Shown: positions 26,128 to 33,700 of the stretch, in pieces
Layout: each line of letters begins with the position of its first letter
How positions within the stretch are numbered: position 1 is the stretch's first letter
Source of the DNA: JBGPHT01 sp041484525
GTDB taxonomy: Bacteria; Acidobacteriota; Terriglobia; Bryobacterales; Bryobacteraceae
Direction: 5' to 3'
NCBI GenBank assembly: GCA_041484525.1
Contig: JBGPHT010000076.1
Span: 1-35,503, forward strand
DNA length: 35,503 nt
Program-made: the position numbers and the translations under genes
Notes under the pieces: generated by a model
Told to the model about the DNA's origin: nothing
The model's input: only the letters and a program-made list of their open reading frames with translations
Databases searched by the model: none

Positions 26128-26137
26128 GTCGCCGTGC
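26120..26137 (+). repeat. Left flanking direct repeat (possible target-site duplication)
   Basis: CTACGAGCGTCGCCGTGC ends exactly where the left terminal inverted repeat begins. Its partner at 29721-29739 is identical except for one extra C after CTAC and starts exactly where the right inverted repeat ends. That placement is what a duplicated target site would look like. The first ten bases recur once more at 29771-29780, so the motif may also be a host repeat used as target. Confidence 0.6.
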
Positions 26138-26158
26138 TGCGCTAATTGTGCGTTGATC
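26138..26158 (+). repeat. Left terminal inverted repeat (21 bp)
   Basis: Begins TGCGCTAATTGTGCG. Its reverse complement matches 29700-29720 at 20 of 21 positions, the difference being an A/G at the position after CAATT. Confidence 0.65.
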
Positions 26159-26179
26159 GCATTTTTGGCGATTTTGGTC

Positions 26180-27145
26180 CTAGTCGGCGTATTCGTAGCG
26201 GGAGTCATCCACAGGCATGAAGCACCGGTGGTCGTTAGACCACTGACGGCAGAATCCGGTCCGCCGAAGAGTTCCAATATCATCCGTATATTCGATCCAG
26301 CCGAGCACCCAAAAGCGCTCCCATCCATGCTCTTCCCGCACCATGCTGGCTTCGTGGCGGTAGATCTCAGAAGGGAACGGGATGTAACAACGCGCTCCTG
26401 CCGGAAGCGACAGGTCGAAATCCGCTCCTGGCTTTCCATCATAAGGGGGAACCATCGGCAGTCGTTCTCCACGGAACATCTCGGAGTGGGCCTTCGTGAT
26501 ACTCGTTCGAGAGTTCCCGGTGTTCACGATATCCAACTGACCGCCATCGGACGCAATCGTCAAGGCAGCAACTGCGATGTCGGAAAGTTCTCTGGTGATG
26601 GCATTCCTTTGGCTCCGCACTACGACGTGCCGAACAATCAGCCTTGGGCGGTGCACCAATATCAAAGACTGCCGGGTCAGCTCCGTGGCCCGCGCGGTAA
26701 TCTCGTTCGATTCCCGAGTGAGCGTGAGCATGGCTTCGCTAGACCGGACAAACCCTTCATAGGCCGCTACGGCCTGCCTCATCTGCTCGACGGATTGCTG
26801 TATAAGGCCGCTGTGATGTCGCAGGACTCTCGCTTGCACGATGAGCGCTACAAACTGGAGCAGCCCAACGAGCGCGAGTACGCCCGTGAACGCGGCGATC
26901 CACCAATCTATGTTCAGGTCTTTGGTGGCCTTGGGCTCTGCGCTGCCCTTGTTTGGATTGGCACTGGTGATCTCCTTAATCGCCGGTTCGTTCGCGGCTC
27001 GCTCCTGTTTCTCACTGGATGCTTTTTGGGATTGAGCGCTTTCAGTGCTATTGGATTTGGGACGTGGCGCGGATTCTGGAGGCTTTTGGGACAGTGACCA
27101 CAACGGCACGCATAAGAAAAACACGAGTAGTGTTCGGGTTCGCAT
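26180..27145 (-). CDS. Hypothetical secreted/membrane protein, element passenger
   Basis: 321 residues from the ATG at 27145. A longer in-frame start exists but would lie across the terminator hairpin at 27172-27200, and the sequence MRTRTLLVFFLCVPLWSLSQ is a good signal peptide or first membrane segment. Next comes a Lys/Ser/Glu-rich disordered linker (residues 25-75), a strong transmembrane helix (WWIAAFTGVLALVGLLQFVALIV), an amphipathic helix (GLIQQSVEQMRQAVAAYE) and a C-terminal beta-rich domain of about 170 residues (RPRLIVRHVVVRSQRN, GGQLDIVNTGNSRTSITKAH, FWVLGWIEYTDDIG). The latter resembles the soluble part of small bacterial membrane proteins annotated only as hypothetical. There is no Shine-Dalgarno sequence; a TACAAT box lies 6 nt before the ATG, so the message may be leaderless. 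No function is assigned. Its composition is lower in GC than the host genes. Confidence 0.65.
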   Translation of the reverse strand: MRTRTLLVFFLCVPLWSLSQKPPESAPRPKSNSTESAQSQKASSEKQERAANEPAIKEITSANPNKGSAEPKATKDLNIDWWIAAFTGVLALVGLLQFVALIVQARVLRHHSGLIQQSVEQMRQAVAAYEGFVRSSEAMLTLTRESNEITARATELTRQSLILVHRPRLIVRHVVVRSQRNAITRELSDIAVAALTIASDGGQLDIVNTGNSRTSITKAHSEMFRGERLPMVPPYDGKPGADFDLSLPAGARCYIPFPSEIYRHEASMVREEHGWERFWVLGWIEYTDDIGTLRRTGFCRQWSNDHRCFMPVDDSRYEYAD

Positions 27146-27171
27146 GGGCGCATTGTAGCGCCGCGCCCGAC

Positions 27172-27200
27172 AAAAAAGCCCAGTCGTTTCGGGCTGGGCT
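27172..27200 (-). terminator. Rho-independent terminator
   Basis: On the minus strand AGCCCAG (27200-27194) pairs with CTGGGCT (27183-27177) around a 10-nt loop and is followed at once by a T6 run (27177-27172). It begins 4 nt after the stop of the membrane-protein gene at 27205-27744 and separates that gene from 26180-27145. Confidence 0.8.
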
Positions 27201-27204
27201 GTCG

Positions 27205-27744
27205 TTAGATCCCCGCCCAACTTGGCTTCGCCATCTCCTCCTCGACCAACTGCTGGATAAATCCGTGCGGGCTTTGGGAGAGATGCATTTGCGGGCTGCT
27301 GTAGGTGAGGACCATCGATCCCATCAACGGCTTAACAATCTGCTCGCCATCAGGGAAACCGAGCGTCTCCAGTTGGCGGACGTATGCTCCCGCAAACTGT
27401 CCTGGCGAATGGTAGACGAGCCGCAGTGCTACGCGGCGTTGGAAGGTAAGAGCGTCGAGTTCGCTACGCGCCCGATTCAGCAGGCTTTGATCCGCTGGAG
27501 AGAGGATTGGTGGCGGGATCGCTGGCGACGACTCGATCTTCCCGCTCGATTTGCGAGTGAATACGACGTTGACTACCGTCGCCAGGACGGCCATTCCCAT
27601 AAGGAAGTAGAAGAGGAACGCGCCGCCAGTCAGCATGTGATTGGCGCTCATCTCAGGCCACAGCTTCAATCCGATCAGGATCGTCAGAACCTGCAACCCG
27701 ATCTGGATAATCTGGCCCTTGTTCGAGAACCATGGCTGCTTCAT
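27205..27744 (-). CDS. Hypothetical two-TM membrane protein, element passenger
   Basis: 179 residues. GGGGG 7 nt before the ATG at 27744 is the ribosome site. Two membrane segments lie near the N-terminus: IIQIGLQVLTILIGLKLWP (residues 11-29) and AFLFYFLMGMAVLATVVNVVF (about 42-62). After a Pro/Ser linker (SSPAIPPPILSPADQSL) a cytoplasmic or periplasmic C-terminal domain of about 90 residues follows (LDALTFQRRVALRLVYHSPG, FAGAYVRQLETLGFPDGEQI), which looks like a compact helical/winged fold. I do not recognise the family. A strong terminator follows directly, so it is the end of a transcript. Upstream lie two inverted repeats and then the transposase on the same strand. As cargo within the 3.6 kb element, a role in host interaction such as defence is possible, but nothing in the sequence shows it. 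Confidence 0.65.
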   Translation of the reverse strand: MKQPWFSNKGQIIQIGLQVLTILIGLKLWPEMSANHMLTGGAFLFYFLMGMAVLATVVNVVFTRKSSGKIESSPAIPPPILSPADQSLLNRARSELDALTFQRRVALRLVYHSPGQFAGAYVRQLETLGFPDGEQIVKPLMGSMVLTYSSPQMHLSQSPHGFIQQLVEEEMAKPSWAGI

Positions 27745-27774
27745 CGTCGCCCCCTTCAGCGGTCCCTTGATATA

Positions 27775-27850
27775 GGAACTGGCCGCCGGCAGGTCAAGGG
27801 ATTCCCGTATTCATCCCGGTTCATGAGGCCGGGACTAGGCGGCCAGTTCC
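27775..27850. repeat. Large inverted repeat (13-bp perfect stem)
   Basis: GGAACTGGCCGCC (27775-27787) is perfectly complementary to GGCGGCCAGTTCC (27838-27850). The 50-nt interior can form a further small hairpin from CCCGG and CCGGG near 27815-27832. It stands between the transposase stop and the start of the next gene. It has no T-run, so it is not a classical terminator. Confidence 0.6.
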
Positions 27851-27857
27851 ATTCTGC

Positions 27858-27883
27858 GCTCTTGGTGGTGGACGTTCAAGAGC
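27858..27883. repeat. Short inverted repeat near the transposase stop
   Basis: GCTCTTG (27858-27864) pairs with CAAGAGC (27877-27883), 12-nt loop, 14 nt from the transposase stop codon. It could stabilise or end the transposase transcript; no T-run follows. Confidence 0.35.
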
Positions 27884-27897
27884 AGGCCGCCATTGGA

Positions 27898-28842
27898 TCA
27901 CGCGGCCTCCAGCAGTTCGCGCATCGTCCACATGTGATCCGTAATACCGGATGCCATCGCTGGCGTCATGCGGAGAGACTGGTGCCGACGAATGAAGTTG
28001 TAGTAAGCGAAGTGCAGGCAGTACGCCGCCCAGAGGTTCTCCCACTTCTTACTGAAGCCGTTCGTCAATCGCGTGAGGCGGCGCATGCTCATGCGAATCG
28101 TCAGGTTCTGACGTTCCACATGCGACGTGCAGATCAGGTCAGGGTCCGGGTTGCCCATGACTGGGACTCGCTCCGTGTGCGTGACATCGGGCGGGCTATA
28201 CCGGCGCTGGCCTTCGGGATCGTTGACATAGACCTTGATGAGTTGCGCGAAATCGCAGCGGTCGCTCAGGGTTGTGGTGATCGAAGATTTGTAGGGCTTG
28301 AATCCATCGTTCGTGATCTGGAACCGTTGCGGCGAGGTCGCTGCGCGCAGTCCTTCGATGAATGCGTCCGTCGTGGCCTGGTCGCGCCGGCCAAGGGCGA
28401 AGTTCAGAACGAGCTTGGTATTCCGTTCGATGGCAACGAAGCAGTAGGCGTCACCGATGCTGTTGTCGTGCGCCTCCATCGGGCGCTTGTGGGATTCCTT
28501 CTTCTGAACGAAGGCCCACAACTCGTCGCATTGAACGTCCGTCACGGCAACGTTCACGATCATGCGGCCCATCAGTTTCTCGCAACGCTCGCCTACGATC
28601 ACCAGGAGCTTCAGAAGCGTAGTGTGGTGGATGCCGGTGATCCTCTCCACACTGGAAACGGAGCAGCCTTCCACCAGCATCTCCAGAGCTTTCGTAGCGG
28701 GGTCCAGGCCGGTGTACATTCCTTCCAGAGTTTCGTGGGGCTCCGTGAAGGTCCGCTTGCACTGGCGGCACTGGTGGCGGGTGAGTCCGTTGCGGTGCTT
28801 GCCGTATTTCCGACACGCGGATCGACAATTGTGGCACGTCAT
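27898..28842 (-). CDS. IS1-like DDE transposase, single ORF
   Basis: 314 residues from the ATG at 28842; a GTG at 28860 is also in frame. The N-terminus is a zinc ribbon (C3, C6, C25, C28: TCHNC...RHQCRQC), followed by a helix-turn-helix (SVSSVERITGIHHTTLLKLL). The catalytic domain has D106 in DVQCDELWAF, D179 in FQITNDGFKPY and E243 in SHVERQNLTIR, then SMRRLTRLTNGFSKKWENLW and YYNFIRRH. This matches the single-frame IS1-like transposases. All catalytic residues are present, so it may be active. Unlike classical IS1, no InsA/InsB frameshift is needed. It lies inside a 3.6 kb region with terminal inverted repeats rather than abutting them, with passenger genes on both sides. A GC-rich hairpin with a plus-strand T-run lies just upstream of its start. 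Confidence 0.88.
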   Translation of the reverse strand: MTCHNCRSACRKYGKHRNGLTRHQCRQCKRTFTEPHETLEGMYTGLDPATKALEMLVEGCSVSSVERITGIHHTTLLKLLVIVGERCEKLMGRMIVNVAVTDVQCDELWAFVQKKESHKRPMEAHDNSIGDAYCFVAIERNTKLVLNFALGRRDQATTDAFIEGLRAATSPQRFQITNDGFKPYKSSITTTLSDRCDFAQLIKVYVNDPEGQRRYSPPDVTHTERVPVMGNPDPDLICTSHVERQNLTIRMSMRRLTRLTNGFSKKWENLWAAYCLHFAYYNFIRRHQSLRMTPAMASGITDHMWTMRELLEAA

Positions 28843-28924
28843 TGTGGCCTTGCCTTTCACGGGCTGAAGCGCCAGAATGACAGTGGGTTCGCAAACCCTG
28901 CCTCTGGTGCAAGCCCGAGGTTGA

Positions 28925-28968
28925 GCCCCGCTGGTAGTTTCCGCTATCAGCGGGGCATGTTATTTTTT
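28925..28968 (+). terminator. Strong hairpin with T6 on the plus strand
   Basis: A 13-bp stem, 28925-28937 with 28944-28956 (GCCCCGCTG... with one G-U pair), has a 6-nt loop and is followed after 6 nt by TTTTTT (28963-28968). This is terminator geometry for plus-strand transcription, yet no plus-strand gene ends here. A second 7-bp stem (28969-28975 with 28982-28988) lies in the end of the minus-strand gene. Confidence 0.5.
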
Positions 28969-29526
28969 CGGGGGCGTTTCAGCCCCCGGCTTGATCGCTT
29001 CGTAGGACCTAATCCAGGCCGTCCTGGTTCCGTCACTGCCGACCCGTCCCTTCTGCCTTGTGGATCGAACTCGATCCGGAATTCTCTTAAGCGATGTGTG
29101 AATCACTGCCACGGGATTGATATACCGGTCCTTCATATCGACCCCATGTTGTTCCAGATGATTCTTGATTTCCCACGCCTCCATTCGCTTGCCCGATTCG
29201 ACGAGCACTCTGTAGCAGCACTCCTGGATGCCGAGCTTTACAAGCTCAGCCCACTCGGTCTCTTTTTCCTTTTCCTCTTCGTCTTCGATTTCCGAACAGA
29301 GACTTTCCAGCACTTCGATTTTCCCGGCTACGTGGGCGCCTCGGCGCTCCAAGTCCTGCCGCTCCTCTTCCAAAGCGCGCCTTTCCTGCTCCAGTACTTC
29401 GAGCCGCCCATTAATGTGGTCCAGTTCTCTCTGGGCCTCCTCCAGTTTCGATTCGTATCGTGTAACTGGCGTCATCGCTCTAGCAGCCTTATCTTCCATG
29501 AGTATACGGGGATTATATATGGACAT
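28960..29526 (-). CDS. Coiled-coil plus winged-helix-like protein, element passenger
   Basis: 188 residues, soluble. Residues 21-90 are a near-perfect charged coiled coil (KLEEAQRELDHINGRLEVLE, RRALEEERQDLERRG), ending in a Glu-rich stretch. Residues 96-172 look like a winged-helix DNA-binding domain: LGIQECCYRVLVESG, a helix, KRMEAWEIKNHLEQHGVDMK, then AVIHTSLKRIPDRVRS and a beta-wing ending RTAWI. This resembles HARE-HTH/winged-helix modules that sense or regulate in restriction and transposition contexts, but I cannot name the family. It would suit a dimeric regulator of the element. The ATG at 29526 has no clear ribosome site; M11 (29496) and M18 (29475) are alternatives. Its start overlaps that of a divergent small ORF by 8 bp. 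It ends just before a hairpin and the transposase gene. Confidence 0.65.
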   Translation of the reverse strand: MSIYNPRILMEDKAARAMTPVTRYESKLEEAQRELDHINGRLEVLEQERRALEEERQDLERRGAHVAGKIEVLESLCSEIEDEEEKEKETEWAELVKLGIQECCYRVLVESGKRMEAWEIKNHLEQHGVDMKDRYINPVAVIHTSLKRIPDRVRSTRQKGRVGSDGTRTAWIRSYEAIKPGAETPPKK

Positions 29527-29758
29527 TTACACAAAGTCAATCGACAATTTACACAAACATGCAGAATTAGATGAGCCTACTTGGGATACGGTCATCGAGG
29601 ATGCGGAGGCGCAGATAGAACGCCACAAGCGCAGGATTACCAAGCTAGAAAAGGCGATCAAAATTGCGAAGGATCTGATGGCAAAGGGGGTACCCTTTGG
29701 ATCAACGCACAATTGGCGCACTACCGAGCGTCGCCGTGCGGAGCGCCCGCGAGTGTAG
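29519..29758 (+). CDS. Small coiled-coil ORF at the element's right end
   Basis: 79 residues from the ATG at 29519 (MDIYTKSIDNLHKHAELDEP). The middle is a charged helix with coiled-coil spacing (EDAEAQIERHKRRITKLEKA, IKIAKDLMAKG), which looks like real coding sequence up to about 29695. The last 19 or so codons are translated from the right terminal inverted repeat and the flanking direct repeat, so the C-terminus depends on where the element has landed. Its ATG and that of the minus-strand gene form the palindrome ATGGACAT. There is only a poor Shine-Dalgarno sequence. Either a small element-encoded regulator with a borrowed end, or a chance frame; I lean slightly to real. Confidence 0.4.
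   Translation: MDIYTKSIDNLHKHAELDEPTWDTVIEDAEAQIERHKRRITKLEKAIKIAKDLMAKGVPFGSTHNWRTTERRRAERPRV
29700..29720 (-). repeat. Right terminal inverted repeat (21 bp)
   Basis: Contains ATCAACGCACAATTGGCGCA. It is the reverse complement of 26138-26158 except at one position. Confidence 0.65.
29721..29739 (+). repeat. Right flanking direct repeat (possible target-site duplication)
   Basis: CTACCGAGCGTCGCCGTGC begins exactly after the right inverted repeat and matches 26120-26137 apart from one inserted C. Confidence 0.6.
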
Positions 29759-29770
29759 TGGTTCGAAGCG

Positions 29771-30754
29771 CTACGAGCGTGACGGCCGATACCCCGGCCG
29801 CGAATGCACGCGGTACTTCTTGGCGACGTCGCTCACGATGTCCACGCGAATCGAGCGGAAGCCTTCGTTCGGATTCGGTTGCGGATAGTAGGTGACGGTG
29901 TAGGAGTTGCTCATGTCCTCGCGGATATCCTCGAACGCCTCCACCTGCTTCTGCCACGTTTTGGCGTGATAGGCCTTGCCGCCGGTGCGCTGCGCAAGGC
30001 GGCGGAAGACGCCGGTCGAAATGGGGTCCTTGTTCACTTCGCTGGTGGAGATGACATAGATCGGGATGCCCTCGTCCTCCGCCACGGCGCGCACATCGTC
30101 CGGCGCCACCATGCTGGCGTTGTCCGGACCGTTTGAGAACACGATCACCACTTTGCGTCCCGGCACCTTGGCGGCATCGCGCAGGGCCAGCAGCAGCGCG
30201 TTATACAGGGCCGTATCGTCGCCTGCCACCGACTTGCGCAGCCCGGCGATGGCATCCGAATGCTCGCGCGAAAGCGGGGCCGCGCGCGACAGGTTGCGGC
30301 TGAACGTGTAGATCGCGATCGAGTCGGACCGGTCCAGGCCGCGCACGAAATCGGCAATGGCGTCCTCGGCGTACACGAAGCCGCGATACATGAAGTTGCT
30401 GGTGTCGAACAGCACGAACACGTTGGTGCCGACGAAAGCGTCGGGCCGGTCCATGCCGGGCAGCGAGTCCTTCTTGGCTTCAAGCAGGGGGTGCGTCGAG
30501 CCGTCTTCGGCCACCGCCACCGGCGCCTTCGCGCCCTCGGCGAAAGTCGAGATCCTCTGCAGGATGCCGTCCTCGTAAACGTGGAAATCGCTGGGCTTCA
30601 GTCCGTTGATGTAGTGGTTCTTGCTATCCGTCACCTGATAGCTCAGCACCACCATATCCACTTTGACCCGGAAAATGGGCCTCTGGTCCTGCGCGCGGAG
30701 CAGCCCCGCTCCCGCCGCCGTCCATCCAATGAAATTACGTCGCGAAATCGTCAT
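29771..30754 (-). CDS. VWFA-related acidobacterial protein, degenerate MIDAS
   Basis: 327 residues. A Tat-like leader (SRRNFIGWTAAGAGLLRAQ) is followed by the family's pre-VWA region (FRVKVDMVVLSYQVTDSKNH, PSDFHVYEDGILQRIS) and a VWA domain. The metal site is altered: the first motif reads FVLFDTSNFM, so the DxSxS pattern has D117 and S119 but F121; T181 is present in GDDTALYNAL; and the usual TDG strand reads FSNG, with N208 instead of Asp. Metal binding may therefore be weak or absent. The C-terminus SNSYTVTYYPQPNPNEGFRS, then RVHSRPGYRPS is typical. The gene begins 6 nt after the stop of the large repeat protein and must be cotranscribed with it, which points to a shared extracytoplasmic job, possibly protein interaction. 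Compared with the copy at 20980 it is full length. Confidence 0.85.
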   Translation of the reverse strand: MTISRRNFIGWTAAGAGLLRAQDQRPIFRVKVDMVVLSYQVTDSKNHYINGLKPSDFHVYEDGILQRISTFAEGAKAPVAVAEDGSTHPLLEAKKDSLPGMDRPDAFVGTNVFVLFDTSNFMYRGFVYAEDAIADFVRGLDRSDSIAIYTFSRNLSRAAPLSREHSDAIAGLRKSVAGDDTALYNALLLALRDAAKVPGRKVVIVFSNGPDNASMVAPDDVRAVAEDEGIPIYVISTSEVNKDPISTGVFRRLAQRTGGKAYHAKTWQKQVEAFEDIREDMSNSYTVTYYPQPNPNEGFRSIRVDIVSDVAKKYRVHSRPGYRPSRS

Positions 30755-30760
30755 CGTCGT

Positions 30761-33700
30761 TTACCGGTTCGGAAACTCTCCTACGCCCGCTTTCGGATCT
30801 ACGGCCGCCACCGCGCGGCTCTTGGTCCGAACGTCTTCACCCACCCACCGCAACGACTTCAGCAGCGCCGGCCAGTCTTCCAGGTGCGACGCGAAAATGT
30901 GCTCGACCAGTTTTTGCGTCCACTCCGGAATCCGGACATTGAGTTGCGCCGGCGTTACACTCAGCTCATCCGCCAACGCCGCCCAGTATAGCGTGTTCGA
31001 TTCCCAGCTTTCCGCCATGATGCGGCTGGAGTATCCCATCAAGGTTGGGAACGTCCGCAGGCCGAGCAGTTCCAACTGGTAGGAATTCGCCAGCGTCGGC
31101 TTGGGCGTGCCGAAGGCGGATGAAATGGCCGTGTAGGTCACTTCTTCGGAGGACTTCGGGAGTTGTTTCAGCTCGGCCAGCAGGCACGAATCGTCACCCG
31201 CGCGCTGCGGGGCTACATCCCGGGCCAGCGCGAACAACTCGGAAGGCGTCACCAGGTCGACGGCGTCCTTGACATTGCCCTGCTCGAGCAGGCGCGCGAC
31301 CTGCGATGCCCGCGCCGGCGCCGCCAGCATCGCCAGAGCTTCCAGCACCTGCGCGCGCAACCCGGTATCGAGTGTCGACTGCGCCAGCAGTTCGCGCCCA
31401 TACCTCATATGCAGACCCACCCAGTGGACCTGCGACGGCGTCACATGCCACCAGCGCGAGATCTTGGCGCTCAGGATCATCTGCGGCACCAGGTCGCCCC
31501 AAATCAGCGCCTGCGTCTGCGCGGGAATCAGGAAGTTCTGCTCGGCTTCGGCCAGTGCATAGGCCAAGCCGGAAAGCGAACCGACCAGCCGGCCGCCGCC
31601 GTTCGAAGGCCAGCCGGTGCCGTACATCTCGGTGGGCCGCCAAGTGTGCACCGTGCCTTGCATGCCGAGGAAATCGTGGCTGCGCACGAACACGGGATTG
31701 GTGTACAGTATCTGCGCTCCGGGCGGCGCGTAGTACGCATAGTTGTACGCCAGCAGCGTATCGCGCAATAACGGGGCCATGAGGCCGCGAACGTCTTTCA
31801 CCTTTTCCGGGTCCGCGCCCGCCTTCTCGACGGCCGATCGCAAGTTGAGCTTGCGCTCGGATTCGATGTGTTTGTCAGTCCAGTACCCGAAACCCAGGGC
31901 GTTCTTCTCGCTCGAGCTCAGGGTGGCGCGCGGAAGCTGGATTTCGGCGACTCGCGCCGCCAGCTTGTTCACCAAAGCCGCATTCAGCTTCTCACCCTTG
32001 GCGATGGCCTCCAGATGATCGGCAAGTTGGAACAGCGTGTCCAGCGAGAGAATGCGCTGCGCTTCCAGAATGTGGTTCAGCTCCTGCGCGATCTCATCGC
32101 GCGATTCGGTGTCGTCAGAAGAGCCGGCCAACAGGTCCAGGATCCGCTCATGGGGCTGGTTCGCCGCGCCCTGTCCCTTCGGCGCCGCTGCCAGCAGCAC
32201 GGTCACGCTGTTGCGGCCCGCATCGAACAGCTCGCGGGCACTTTTCACCTGCCCGAACGGAACCGTGATGCTGGAGAAGGTAGCATCGGCCTTAGTCTCG
32301 GGAATGCTGTGCTGCCGGATCAGGATTTGCCAGAGCCCGATCGACGATTGGAAGGAGCCCGCGACATCGGCGCGGAACAGCGGATCGCGCAGCTTGTTGA
32401 TGGCTTCCACCGCATCCAGGAACTGATTGGCCGATTGATCGCTGAGCGTGCGCGACTCGCTGAAAATCGGGTACAGGCTGCCATAGTTATGGTAGCTGCG
32501 CATCAAACGATCCACGGTGGGCGGCTCGAGCGGCGTGGGGCGATTGCGATCCACGTCGCTCATCGCCATGAAGATCTTCAGCGGCTCGTTCTCGACAGCC
32601 TTGCGGCAGAGTGCGAATAGCGCCTCCAGCACGTCGTCGGGTTCCTTCCAGGTAGTGGCCAGACGCGTCAGCTTGCCATCGTACTTGCCCTGCGGATGAT
32701 TGATGAAGAGGTTCTTCCAGATTTCCAGATTGCCGGGGATGTGCGGCTTCCCGTTGGGGTCCAGTTGCAGACGGGTGGTGAGCAGCATCATGTCCGTGTT
32801 GGAGCGGAAGACGGGCCGCGCCGGGCCGGGGCTGGTGATTCTGCCGCGCACCGCGGTGTAGAACCGCTTCATGCGGGTGGGCTCCGTCAGGTAATCGCGA
32901 ACCGGCCCGCGGATGCGCGCCAGCGCGTCGAAGAGACTGGCCAGCCAGCCGTCGTCCTTGGTGACCAGCTTGTCAAAAAACGCCGCGCCCTTATCCGGCG
33001 GCGCCCCCGCCAGTTCGGCCCACGCGGCAGCCGATTTCTGACCGCCCGGCACCACCGCCTGGCCGTTGCGGATTTCGAACATGCCACCGAAGAAATCCAG
33101 CACGTGGGAGTATGCCTTCAGGCGTGCAAACGTCATCCCCGCCTTGAACGCTTCACCCGTCTCGCGATCCAGCTTGGAAAATCCGAGGTACAGGCGGCAC
33201 ATCGCCGGATCGGAGATGAAGGCTTCGATAAAATCTGCCTCTTTCTCCTTGCCGCCGCCCGTCCAGTATTCCGGACCGAACATCACCGGCACTAGCGTAG
33301 AGTGAAAGTCATACACGAACGGCCGGTTGGTGCGGAGCGCCTGTTCCAGCTCGTTCACGGGGAAGCCGGAGTCCGTGGTGAGGAAGGCGCGCGAGGCGTT
33401 AACCGTTTCGAGCACCACTTCCGATCCGCAGCCGCCGCGCATGCGGAATCCGAGGATACGCAGCAGCTCTGCCACTTTGGGCGATTCGCAATTCTCGATC
33501 CGGATGGTCTTGTCGGCGCCGCCCAGCTTGTCGAGCTCGCGCGCCTGCGACAGATAACGGTGTACCAGCTTGAGGTACTCGGTCTGTTCCAACGCCTCGT
33601 TGCTGTGCGATGCCTGATAGCCGTTGGTGACGACATTTCGCGCCAGCGCCGGCAGGATGTCCGCTGGATTGGCATCGGGCGCGATGGCAGCCATGCGGGA

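Larger units (their letters stand above)
26138..29720. mobile_element. About 3.6 kb transposon-like element with IS1-like transposase and passenger genes
   Basis: The boundaries are given by 21-bp terminal inverted repeats (26138-26158 and 29700-29720, 20 of 21 positions complementary) that are directly bounded outside by an 18/19-bp direct repeat. Inside are, on the minus strand, a coiled-coil/winged-helix protein, an IS1-like DDE transposase and two membrane proteins, plus a small plus-strand ORF that runs out through the right end. Base composition inside is visibly more AT-rich than in the flanks. The transposase is not placed next to an end as in a simple IS, so this reads as a composite cargo-carrying element. 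A duplication of 18-19 bp is longer than the 8-9 bp usual for IS1, so the mechanism, or the assignment of the transposase to this element, is open. Confidence 0.6.

Noticed and set aside
26120..26158. Attachment site of a tyrosine-recombinase island
   Set aside because: No integrase is encoded between the repeats, and inverted repeats at both ends fit a transposon better.
27019..29574. Long plus-strand open frame across the transposon-like element
   Set aside because: It runs antisense through several real genes, including the transposase with clear DDE residues, and begins without a plausible start signal.
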